Shown here piece by piece: positions 42,788 through 50,451 of a stretch of 64,000 bases of DNA. Where the stretch lies: NCBI RefSeq assembly GCF_030709675.1, contig NZ_JAUZQD010000003.1, forward strand, positions 62,001 through 126,000, written 5' to 3'. This stretch comes from Symbioplanes lichenis (GTDB lineage: Bacteria > Actinomycetota > Actinomycetes > Mycobacteriales > Micromonosporaceae). The position numbers and the translations under genes are program-made. The first letter of the stretch is position 1, and the number at the start of each line of letters is the position of its first letter. The notes under the pieces were generated by a model. The model saw nothing but the letters and a program-made list of their open reading frames with translations. It searched no databases and was not told where the DNA came from.

Positions 42788-43633
42788 GTGTCACGCATAG
42801 AGGTCGCCGGGAAGTCTGTGCACCGTCTCGGGTTCGGGGCGATGCGGCTGGCCGGGAGCGACATCTGGGACCCGCCGGCCGACCGGGCCCACTCCGTGCG
42901 GGTGGCGCGCCGGGCGGTCGAGCGGGGCGTCGAGTTCATCGACACCGCGGACTCGTACGCCTTCGGGGTCACCGAGGAGATCCTGGCCGAGGCGCTGCAC
43001 CCCTATCCGGAGCACCTGCTGATCGGCACCAAGGTCGGTCAGGTGCAGACCCGGCGGCGGGAGTGGGTGCCGGTCGGGCGCCCGGAGTACCTGCGCCAGC
43101 AGTGCGAGGCCAGCCTGCGGCGGCTGCGGGTGGAGCGCATCGACCTGCTCAGCCTGCACCGGGTCGACCCGGCGGTTCCGTTGGAGGACCAGGTCGGCGA
43201 GCTGAAGGCGCTGCGGGACGAGGGCAAGATCGGCGCGGTGGGGCTGTCCGAGGTCGGCGTCGAGCAGATCGAGCAAGCCCGCGCCGTCGTCGACATCGCG
43301 AGCGTGCAGAACATCTACAACCTCTCGGTCCGGGGCTGGGACGCCGTGGTGGACCACTGCACGCGCGAGCGGATCGCCTTCGTGCCCTGGTACCCGATCC
43401 TCAGCGGCGGCCTGGCCGGCGCCGGGGGAGTCGTCGCGGACATCGCCCGGGAGCACGACGCCACCGTGGCCCAGATCGCCCTGGCCTGGTTGCTGGCCCG
43501 GTCGGACGTGATGGTGCCGATCCCGGGGACCGGCTCGCTGGGGCACCTGGAGGAGAACATGGCCGCCACGCGGATCGCTCTGAGCCCGGACCAGTACGCC
43601 GCACTCCTCGCCGCCCCGGTTCCCACAGATTGA
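42788..43633 (+). CDS. aldo/keto reductase
   Basis: 281 aa from GTG 42788; GGAGGAG lies about 10 nt upstream. The catalytic set is complete: FIDTADSYAFG (Asp, Tyr), LIGTKVGQ (Lys), SLHRVDP (His). The cofactor region near the C-terminus is MVPIPGTGSLGHLEEN. It is a paralogue of the enzyme at 18087, with long shared segments. The divergent AraC gene suggests inducible expression. The substrate is unknown; such enzymes commonly reduce reactive aldehydes. Confidence 0.9.
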   Translation: MSRIEVAGKSVHRLGFGAMRLAGSDIWDPPADRAHSVRVARRAVERGVEFIDTADSYAFGVTEEILAEALHPYPEHLLIGTKVGQVQTRRREWVPVGRPEYLRQQCEASLRRLRVERIDLLSLHRVDPAVPLEDQVGELKALRDEGKIGAVGLSEVGVEQIEQARAVVDIASVQNIYNLSVRGWDAVVDHCTRERIAFVPWYPILSGGLAGAGGVVADIAREHDATVAQIALAWLLARSDVMVPIPGTGSLGHLEENMAATRIALSPDQYAALLAAPVPTD

Positions 43634-43643
43634 CGATCGTTGA

Positions 43644-43649
43644 TTTAAT
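43644..43649 (+). promoter_or_regulatory. -10 element, leaderless start
   Basis: TTTAAT lies 6 nt before ATG 43656 in the 22-bp gap after the aldo-keto reductase stop. This suggests an internal promoter for the esterase/kinase genes. Confidence 0.5.
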
Positions 43650-43655
43650 GGCGGG

Positions 43656-44480
43656 ATGGGGATTCCGCGGAGAAAGGTTCTCGGGGGTGCCGTGGGCGCC
43701 GCCTGGGGGATTCCGGTGGTGGCCGGGCGACGGCGGCGGACGGTGTTCGTGGCCGGGGACTCGACGGCCGCCACCTATGCGACGGCCGACGTGCCGCGGG
43801 CCGGCTGGGGGCAGGCGCTTCCGGTCTTCCTGCGGCCCGAGGTCGGCGTGCACAACGCGGCGCTGTCCGGGGCGAGCTCGAAGAGCTTCGTCGACCTCGG
43901 GCGGCTCGACCTGATCCTGGACGCGATCCGGCCCGGCGACACGCTGGTCGTCTCCTTCGGGCACAACGACGAGAAGGCCGAGGACCCGGCCCGTTACACC
44001 GAGCCGTGGACGACCTTCCAGGACTACCTGCGGCTCTATCTCGACGGCGCGCGGCGGCGGCGGGCCCACCCGGTGCTGGTGACGCCGGTCGAGCGGCGGC
44101 GGTTCACGGCGGACGGTACGCCCTATCTGTCACACGGCGAGTATCCGGACGCCATGCGGGCGCTGGCGGCGCGGACGCGGACGCCGCTGATCGATCTCAC
44201 GGCGCTGTCGTTCGCGCTGTGGGGGCGGCTCGGGCCGGAGGGGACCAAGGACCACTTCCTGTGGCTGGACCCGGGCGAGTCGGTCAACTATCCGGCGGGC
44301 GTGGCCGACAACACCCACTTCCAGGCACACGGCGCGATCGAGGTGGCGCGCCTGGTCGCCCGGCACGGGCCGACGCTGCCGGGGCGGGACCTCGCGGCCG
44401 TCCGCGACCCCCACATCCCGGACAACGTGCTGGTGTGGCCGCCGACGAGGCCGGCCGAGAGCGCGGCCGGTCTTGGCTGA
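43656..44480 (+). CDS. SGNH/GDSL hydrolase (rhamnogalacturonan acetylesterase-like)
   Basis: 274 aa from ATG 43656. Block I is FVAGDSTAATY with the nucleophile Ser, block III is VVSFGHNDEK, and block V is VADNTHFQAHGA with the Asp-His pair, as in rhamnogalacturonan acetylesterases and carbohydrate deacetylases. The N-terminus (GIPRRKVLGGAVGAAWGIPV) looks like a Tat or general signal, so it is probably exported. It should remove O-acetyl groups from extracellular sugars; O-acetylated MurNAc would fit the genes that follow. It overlaps the kinase gene by 8 bp. Confidence 0.86.
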   Translation: MGIPRRKVLGGAVGAAWGIPVVAGRRRRTVFVAGDSTAATYATADVPRAGWGQALPVFLRPEVGVHNAALSGASSKSFVDLGRLDLILDAIRPGDTLVVSFGHNDEKAEDPARYTEPWTTFQDYLRLYLDGARRRRAHPVLVTPVERRRFTADGTPYLSHGEYPDAMRALAARTRTPLIDLTALSFALWGRLGPEGTKDHFLWLDPGESVNYPAGVADNTHFQAHGAIEVARLVARHGPTLPGRDLAAVRDPHIPDNVLVWPPTRPAESAAGLG

Positions 44481-45423
44481 GCTGGTCGTCGGGGCCGATG
44501 CCGGGGGTACGTCGACCCGCGTCACCGTGGCCACGACGGCCGGCGCCCGGCTGACCACGGTGGCGGGCGGCGGCGCGAATCCGACCACGCACGGGGTCGA
44601 GGCGGCCGCGGGCGAGCTGGGCGCCACGGTCCGGCGGGCGCTGGCCGGGCTCGACGAGCAGCGGGTGGCGGCCGTGTTCGTGGGCCTCGCCGGGCGGGCG
44701 ACCCTGGGCGACCCGGCGGCGGCGCGGCTGTTCAGCGCAGCGATCGGGGTCGCGGCGCGGCCGGTGTTCGTGGCGGACACCGAGGTGGCGTTCTGCTCGG
44801 CGACGCCGGCGGCCGACGGGACGGTGCTGGTGGCCGGGACGGGGGCCATGGCCGTGGACATCCGGGACCGGGCGTCCGCGCGGACCTCGGACGGCCTGGG
44901 CTGGCTGCTGGGCGACGAGGGGTCGGCGTTCTGGCTGGGCCGGGCGGCCGTCCGGGCGAGCATCGCGGACATCTGCCGGACCGGCCCGGCGACAACACTG
45001 ACCGCTGCGGTGACAAAGCACCTGCGGGTGAAGCCGGCGGGAAGATCGGCGCTCATCCGGGCCGTGGCCGCCCGGCCGCCGATCGCGCTGGCCGAACTCG
45101 CGCCGCTGGTCACCACGGCGGCGGACGCGGGCGACGCGGTGGCCGGGCTGATCTGCGACGACGCGGCCGGGCGGCTGGTCCGGCTCGTTGCCGACGTACG
45201 CGACCCCGCCGCGACCACCCCGATCGTGCTCACCGGCGGCGTGGCCGGACCGGCGGGCTCCCCGGTCGGCCGGCGGGTCCGCGAGCAGCTCGAGGGCGAG
45301 GTCCTGGCAACGTCCGACGGAGTCGCCGGTGCGGCGTGGCTGGCCGTGCGTGACGTCCACCCCGAGTGGCCGGAGACGCGCCTGGCCGAGGTGCACGCCC
45401 GGCTCAGGAGCGGGGTGGCGTAG
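44473..45423 (+). CDS. BadF/BadG-type ATPase, probable N-acetylglucosamine kinase
   Basis: 316 aa from TTG 44473, inside the end of the esterase gene. The ASKHA-fold phosphate-1 motif is GADAGGTSTRVTVA, with VFVADTEVAFCSATP and VLVAGTGAMAV (phosphate-2) and IVLTGGVAG (adenosine) following in order. This is the NAGK/BadF family of amino-sugar kinases; next to a MurR-like regulator and murQ it most likely phosphorylates GlcNAc or MurNAc with ATP. The 3' end overlaps the convergent regulator gene by 20 bp. Confidence 0.86.
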   Translation: MAELVVGADAGGTSTRVTVATTAGARLTTVAGGGANPTTHGVEAAAGELGATVRRALAGLDEQRVAAVFVGLAGRATLGDPAAARLFSAAIGVAARPVFVADTEVAFCSATPAADGTVLVAGTGAMAVDIRDRASARTSDGLGWLLGDEGSAFWLGRAAVRASIADICRTGPATTLTAAVTKHLRVKPAGRSALIRAVAARPPIALAELAPLVTTAADAGDAVAGLICDDAAGRLVRLVADVRDPAATTPIVLTGGVAGPAGSPVGRRVREQLEGEVLATSDGVAGAAWLAVRDVHPEWPETRLAEVHARLRSGVA

Positions 45424-46321
45424 CCCGGCGCGGGACGTGGCGGGTGCCGACGGCGGTGCGGGTGGCGTCGAGGGCGGCGAGGGTCTGCCCGTACGACCGC
45501 TGGGCCACCCCCACGAAGAGGTAGTCGACCACCGTCAGCTGCGCGAGCCGGCTGGCCATGGCGCCCGACCGGAACGTGGTCTCCCGGGCCGCCGTGGTCA
45601 GGACGTGCTCGGCGGCCCCGGCGATCGGCGACCGGGGGAAGTTCGTGAGTGCGACCGTCGTGGCGCCGCGGGCGCGGGCCTCGGTCAGGGCGTCGATCGT
45701 GTCGGTGGTGGTGCCGGTGTGGGAGATGCCGAGGGCCACGTCGCCCGGGCGGAGGAGGGCGGCGCTGGTCAGGGCCACGTGGGTGTCGGAGGAGGCGAAG
45801 GCGACCCGGCCGATGCGCAGCAGCTTGTGCTGGAAGTCGAGGGCGACGAAGGCGCTGGCGCCGACCCCGTAGAGGTCCACCCGCTGGGCCCGGGTCAGCG
45901 CCTCGACCACCCGTTCGAGGACGGCGAGGTCCATCTGGGCGCCGGTCTCCTCGACGGCGCGGGCGTCGGCGAAGGTGATCTTCTCGACGACCCGGGCGAG
46001 GTCGTCGCCGGGCTCGATGTCGGTGGCGATCGCGCGGCCGTCGTGCCCGGCCCGGCTGTTGCGGCCGGATTCGGTGGCCAGGGCGAGCCGCAGCGGGGGA
46101 TAGCCGGAGAAGCCGATCGCCTTGCAGAAGCGGATGACCGTGGCCTCGGACACGCCCGAGGCCAGCGCCAGCTCGGTGACGGTCAGCGCGGCGGCAGCGT
46201 CGGTGTCGGCGAGGATCTGCTCGGCCACCTGGCGCATCGACGGCTGCAGGCTGGGCAGCAGCGCCCGGATGTGGACGGCGGTGGCGGCGCCGGGCTCGGC
46301 GGTCTCGGGGGAACGGGCCAT
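45404..46321 (-). CDS. RpiR/MurR-family regulator with SIS domain
   Basis: 305 aa from ATG 46319-46321; a TTG at 46330 would add three residues, but TAGCTT 7 nt before the ATG suggests a leaderless start here. The N-terminal HTH of RpiR type has LTVTELALASGVSEATVIRF. The C-terminal SIS domain has VDLYGVGASAFVALDF and GISHTGTTTDTIDAL, binding phosphosugars. It is divergent from murQ and convergent with the kinase, as in MurNAc utilisation clusters where MurR is released by MurNAc-6-phosphate. The effector is inferred from context. Confidence 0.9.
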   Translation of the reverse strand: MARSPETAEPGAATAVHIRALLPSLQPSMRQVAEQILADTDAAAALTVTELALASGVSEATVIRFCKAIGFSGYPPLRLALATESGRNSRAGHDGRAIATDIEPGDDLARVVEKITFADARAVEETGAQMDLAVLERVVEALTRAQRVDLYGVGASAFVALDFQHKLLRIGRVAFASSDTHVALTSAALLRPGDVALGISHTGTTTDTIDALTEARARGATTVALTNFPRSPIAGAAEHVLTTAARETTFRSGAMASRLAQLTVVDYLFVGVAQRSYGQTLAALDATRTAVGTRHVPRRATPPRS

Positions 46322-46348
46322 GGCGCTCAAGCTAGCCCAAGCGGCCCG

Positions 46349-46382
46349 CGCGGATGGGCGAGGTGCTGCCCGCCCATCCGCG
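46349..46382. repeat. 12-bp inverted repeat in the murR-murQ gap
   Basis: CGCGGATGGGCG (46349-46360) and CGCCCATCCGCG (46371-46382) are perfect complements with a 10-nt loop. The hairpin lies 28 bp upstream of the regulator start and 150 bp upstream of murQ. It may block read-through between divergent units or act as an operator. Confidence 0.55.
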
Positions 46383-46487
46383 GGCCCCCGATGCTGATCC
46401 CTGGTGCCACGCGCCGACCTCCGAGCTGATAGGTAGGAAGGTTACGGACAGCAGTCAAGCCGCGTCAATAACTTCCCGGTGTCCGTT

Positions 46488-46500
46488 GTCAACCGTTGAC
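46488..46500. promoter_or_regulatory. palindromic operator upstream of murQ
   Basis: GTCAACCGTTGAC is a perfect palindrome of 6-bp arms around one base, 32 bp before the murQ start. It is a candidate site for the divergent MurR-like regulator. I could not assign a clear promoter here. Confidence 0.45.
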
Positions 46501-46531
46501 TCATTCGCGTCGATGGTGGGAAGTTTTCTAC

Positions 46532-47440
46532 GTGACCGCTCAGACGCCTCCCTGGGTCGTCGCTCCGACCGAGGAGCGCCACCCCGGCACGGTCGGCATC
46601 GACCTGGCCGGGACCCTCGACATGTTGCGCATGATCAACGACGCGGACGCCACGATCGCCGGCGCGGTCCGCGCGGTGCTGCCGGCCCTGGCGACGGCGG
46701 TCGATCTCGGCGTGGCCGCGCTGCGGGGCGGCCGGCGCGTGCACTATTTCGGGGCGGGCACGTCGGGGCGGATCGCGGTGATGGACGCCGCCGAGCTGCG
46801 CCCCACCTTCGACATCGACCCGGACCTGGTGGTCGCCCATCACGCCGGGGGCGCCGACGCGACCGTCCGGCCCATCGAGAACCTCGAGGACGACGAGGCC
46901 CGCGGCGCCACCGACGCGGCCGGCCTGCAGCCCGGCGATCTCGCGCTCGGCCTGACCGCGAGCGGGCGGACCCCGTACGTCCTCGGCGCCCTGCGCACCG
47001 CCCGCGCGCGCGGCAGCCGCACCGTGCTGATCTCCGCCGACCCGCAGGCGCGCTTCGGCACCGAGGTCGACGTGCACGTCGGCGTGGCGACCGGCCCCGA
47101 GGTCATCGCCGGGTCGACCCGCATGAAGGCCGGCACCGCCCAGAAGATGCTGCTCAACGCCTTCTCGACCGCGCTCATGGTGCGCATGGGCCGGACGTAC
47201 TCCAATCTGATGGCCGCGGTCGGCGCGCGCAACGACAAGCTCCGCGGCCGCGTCGTGCGCATCCTGGTCGAGGCGACCGGCCTCGACCCGCGGGTCTGCG
47301 CCGACGCCGCCGACCGCGCCGGTGGCGACTGCCGCGTCGCGCTGGTCTGCCTGCTCGCCGGCGTGCCCGTGGACGCCGCGCGCCGGGCGCTCACCGAGTC
47401 GGGCGGAGCGGTGCGCCAGGCGCTGACCCTGATCGGCTGA
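46532..47440 (+). CDS. murQ: N-acetylmuramic acid 6-phosphate etherase
   Basis: 302 aa from GTG 46532, with GGTGGGA about 10 nt upstream; an in-frame TTG at 46496 would use part of the palindrome and is less likely. It has the SIS fold with the MurQ signatures VHYFGAGTSGRIAVMDAAEL, VVAHHAGG, and GPEVIAGSTRMKAGTAQKML. The enzyme cleaves the lactyl ether of MurNAc-6-P to give GlcNAc-6-P and D-lactate, a step of peptidoglycan recycling in the cytoplasm. It is first in a row with a sugar ABC importer and next to a MurR-like regulator and an amino-sugar kinase. Confidence 0.95.
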   Translation: MTAQTPPWVVAPTEERHPGTVGIDLAGTLDMLRMINDADATIAGAVRAVLPALATAVDLGVAALRGGRRVHYFGAGTSGRIAVMDAAELRPTFDIDPDLVVAHHAGGADATVRPIENLEDDEARGATDAAGLQPGDLALGLTASGRTPYVLGALRTARARGSRTVLISADPQARFGTEVDVHVGVATGPEVIAGSTRMKAGTAQKMLLNAFSTALMVRMGRTYSNLMAAVGARNDKLRGRVVRILVEATGLDPRVCADAADRAGGDCRVALVCLLAGVPVDAARRALTESGGAVRQALTLIG

Positions 47441-47464
47441 ACGATCGAACGGAGATGGCCCACG

Positions 47465-48724
47465 ATGAGAACGCGCACCGGGTTCGCTGTTCTCGCGCTG
47501 GTGGCCGCCCTGGCCTCCGCCGCCTGCACCGCGACGGGTTCCACCGACGACCGCACCACCCTGTCGCTCTGGTCGTGGCGGCCGGAGGACGTCGCCGCCT
47601 ACGAGCAGATCCTCGACACCTTCCACGACGCGCACCCGGACATCCGGGTCGAGGTCAAGGCCTACAAGTCCACCGAGTACAACACCATCCTGTCCACCGG
47701 CCTGACCCGCGCGGGCGGCCCCGACGTCATGCAACTGCGGGCGTACGGCGGCCTGCAGCCCCTGATCGACGCGGGCGACCTCGTGCCGCTCGACGACCGG
47801 GTCACCGGCCTGGCGAACTTCGAGAAGAGCTCGCTCGACGGCGCCCGCGGCAAGAAGGACGGCAAGGTCTACGGCGTACCGCTGGAGATGTCGACCTTCC
47901 AGATCTATTACGACAAGGACGTCTTCGCGAAGCATCAGATCGAGCCGCCGGCCACCTGGGAGCAGATGCTCGCGGCGGCGCGGACACTGCAGGGAGCGGG
48001 CATCACCCCGTTCGCCACGGCGGGCAAGGACACCTGGCTGCTTCCCCTGTACGCCGACATGTTCGCCGCCACCCGATACGGCGGCCCGGCCTTCGAGAAG
48101 AAGGTGCTGGCGGGCGACGTCACGTTCACCGATCCGGCCTATGTCGCCGCTCTGGACGTCCTCAATCAGTTGAAGTCGTTCTTTCCGAAGGACATGATGG
48201 CGCTGGGCGAAACGGATGTGCAGACGCTCTTCGCCACCGGAAAGGCGGCCATGATCCCGGAAGGCTCCTTCGCGCTCGCCCCGTTGAAGACCATCAATCC
48301 GAAGCTGAATCTGGGTGTCTTCAACGCGCCGCCCCCGCCCGGCGCCGTGGTGACCGAGCCGCTGCAAGTGGGGTGGGTGGACGCGTCGTACGGGCTCAAT
48401 GCCACATCCGAGCATCAGGAGGAGGCGCTGCAACTTCTGCAATGGATGACGACCGCGGAGTTCGGGCAGCAGGTGGCCGACACCTTGAAACAGGTGTCGC
48501 TCGTGAAGGGTGTGCAGCCGGCCGACCCGTTGCTCGCGGACATGGTCGCCGCCTATCGGGCCGCCCCGACGCCGTACCTCATGCTCGTCGATTTCCGTTA
48601 CGGCACGCCGCTGGGCAGTGATCTGCAGGCGGCCGGGCTCCAGAAGATGCTGCTCGGGCAGCAGACCGCCGCGGAGGTGGCCGCCGACATCCAGGCCGGC
48701 ATCTCGCAGTGGTTCCGGCCGTGA
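47465..48724 (+). CDS. ABC transporter sugar-binding lipoprotein
   Basis: 419 aa from ATG 47465. A lipoprotein signal peptide ends in ASAAC, with C21 as lipidation site. The rest is a family 1 solute-binding protein: LSLWSWRPEDVAAYEQIL, FQIYYDKDVFAKHQIEPPAT, MIPEGSFALAPL. It should capture a sugar at the outer face of the membrane. It follows murQ by 24 bp and overlaps the first permease by 4 bp. MurNAc, GlcNAc or a muropeptide sugar is the likely ligand, from context. Confidence 0.92.
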   Translation: MRTRTGFAVLALVAALASAACTATGSTDDRTTLSLWSWRPEDVAAYEQILDTFHDAHPDIRVEVKAYKSTEYNTILSTGLTRAGGPDVMQLRAYGGLQPLIDAGDLVPLDDRVTGLANFEKSSLDGARGKKDGKVYGVPLEMSTFQIYYDKDVFAKHQIEPPATWEQMLAAARTLQGAGITPFATAGKDTWLLPLYADMFAATRYGGPAFEKKVLAGDVTFTDPAYVAALDVLNQLKSFFPKDMMALGETDVQTLFATGKAAMIPEGSFALAPLKTINPKLNLGVFNAPPPPGAVVTEPLQVGWVDASYGLNATSEHQEEALQLLQWMTTAEFGQQVADTLKQVSLVKGVQPADPLLADMVAAYRAAPTPYLMLVDFRYGTPLGSDLQAAGLQKMLLGQQTAAEVAADIQAGISQWFRP

Positions 48725-49620
48725 GACGAAGGCTGATCGCCTTCTGGTTCGTGCTGCCCGCGTTTCTGCTCTACACCGTCTTCGCCGTCTATCCGCTGCT
48801 GTCGGCGCTCGCGAACAGCTTCTGGCGCTGGCAGGGCACCGCGCGGGCCGGATTCGCCGGGACGGACAATTTCACCGGTCTCTTCACCACGTTTCCGCTC
48901 GACCAGCAGCTGTGGCCCGCCTTCTGGCACACGATGGCATTCTTCGCCGGCACGATGCTGATGCAGAACACCGTCGGCCTGTTGATCGCCGTGCTGCTGG
49001 CCGAGCTGCCGGTGGCGCGGCGCTTCCTGCGGACGGTCTTCACGGTGCCCTATCTGGTCGGCGGGCTGGTCGTCGGCTATCTGTGGAGCCTGCTGCTGAG
49101 CCCGGTCTTCGGCCCGGTCGGCGCCGGGCTCGACGCCATGGGCCTCGGCGCGCTGGCCCGCCCCTGGCTCGGCGACCCGGCCACCGCGTTGCCGACGGTC
49201 ATCCTCGTCAATGCGTGGCATCATCTAGGCTTTCCGATCCTGCTCTTCGGCGCGGCCCTGGCCGGACTGCCGCCCGAATACGGTGAGTGCGCCCGGGTCG
49301 ACGGCGCCACCGCGTGGCAACGTTTCCGCCGGGTCACCCTGCCGCTGCTCCTGCCGTCGATCGGCGTGATCTCGATCCTGACCTTTCTCGGCTCGATGAA
49401 CACCTTCGAGCTGGTCTATGCGCTCTCCGGCGCGCAGGGCAATCAGCCCACCGGGCCCGGCGGCGCCACCGACGTGCTCGGACTGCTCTTCTATCGCATC
49501 GCCTTCGCCGAGGGCGGCACCAATGCCATCGGCCAGTCCTCGGCCCTGGCCGTGCTGCTTTTCATAGCCACCTTCGTCGTCGCGGTCACGGCCGACCGGT
49601 TCATCCGCAGCCGCTCATGA
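48721..49620 (+). CDS. ABC sugar transporter permease 1
   Basis: 299 aa from GTG 48721, overlapping the binding-protein stop (GTGA). Six membrane segments; the cytoplasmic EAA loop is EYGECARVDGATAWQRFRRV, where the ATPase docks. It belongs to the MalF/UgpA-like group. It pairs with the next gene, which starts inside its stop (ATGA). Confidence 0.93.
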   Translation: MRRRLIAFWFVLPAFLLYTVFAVYPLLSALANSFWRWQGTARAGFAGTDNFTGLFTTFPLDQQLWPAFWHTMAFFAGTMLMQNTVGLLIAVLLAELPVARRFLRTVFTVPYLVGGLVVGYLWSLLLSPVFGPVGAGLDAMGLGALARPWLGDPATALPTVILVNAWHHLGFPILLFGAALAGLPPEYGECARVDGATAWQRFRRVTLPLLLPSIGVISILTFLGSMNTFELVYALSGAQGNQPTGPGGATDVLGLLFYRIAFAEGGTNAIGQSSALAVLLFIATFVVAVTADRFIRSRS

Positions 49621-50435
49621 CCCGCACTGTCCGGCTGGCCGGCTATCTGCTGCTGTGGTCCTATGCGGCGGTCGCCCTGGCCCCGATGCTCGTGATGCTC
49701 CTGAATTCGTTGCGCCCCAATGCCGACGTGTTGTCCGTGCCGCTCGGGCTGCCCTCCACTCTCGACTTCACGAACTACGAGACCGCGTGGACCGAGGCGT
49801 CCTTCTCCACGTACGTGTGGAATTCGGTGCTGGTGACGGCGGGCGCGGTGGCGCTCGACGTGGGGGTGGCGCTGCCGGCGTCGTACGCGCTGGGGCGGTT
49901 CGGTTTCCGGGGGCGGGCGGTGCTCACGGCGTACTTTCTCGCGGGTCTGATGTTGCCTGTCCGCCTGGGCATTCTGCCGACCTTTCACCTGCTCGGCAGC
50001 ATGAACCTGATCGATTCGCGGCTCGGCCTGATTCTCGTGTACGCCGCCGGCGGCATCCCCTTCTCGGTCTTCGTCATGACGGCCTTCTTCCGCGGCCTCC
50101 CCGCCGATCTCGACGAAGCGGCCCGCCTCGACGGCGCCGGCGAACTCCGCATCTTCGCCCGCATCATGGTGCCGTTGGTCAAACCCGCCATTGCCACCGT
50201 GGTGGTGTTTCGTTTCGTGCCCTTGTGGAACGACTTCTTCTATCCGCTCGTCCTGCTCCGCAGCTCGGACCGCTACACCTTGCCGGTCGGCCTCACCCAG
50301 TTCTTCGGCGAGTTCCAGACCAACTGGGCGGCGCTGTTCGCCGGCCTCGTCATCACCACCGTCCCGCTCATCGTTCTTTTCGTGGTGGCCACCCGCCAGA
50401 TCGTCGAAGGGCTGACAGCCGGGCTGGGCCGATAG
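49617..50435 (+). CDS. ABC sugar transporter permease 2
   Basis: 272 aa from ATG 49617 (ATGA overlap). Six membrane segments; EAA loop DLDEAARLDGAGELRIFARI. It is of MalG/UgpE type. No ATP-binding protein is encoded in the operon, so the importer probably uses a shared MsiK-like ATPase encoded elsewhere, as many actinomycete sugar importers do. Confidence 0.93.
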   Translation: MTRTVRLAGYLLLWSYAAVALAPMLVMLLNSLRPNADVLSVPLGLPSTLDFTNYETAWTEASFSTYVWNSVLVTAGAVALDVGVALPASYALGRFGFRGRAVLTAYFLAGLMLPVRLGILPTFHLLGSMNLIDSRLGLILVYAAGGIPFSVFVMTAFFRGLPADLDEAARLDGAGELRIFARIMVPLVKPAIATVVVFRFVPLWNDFFYPLVLLRSSDRYTLPVGLTQFFGEFQTNWAALFAGLVITTVPLIVLFVVATRQIVEGLTAGLGR

Positions 50436-50451
50436 GTGGTGAGATCGGGAC

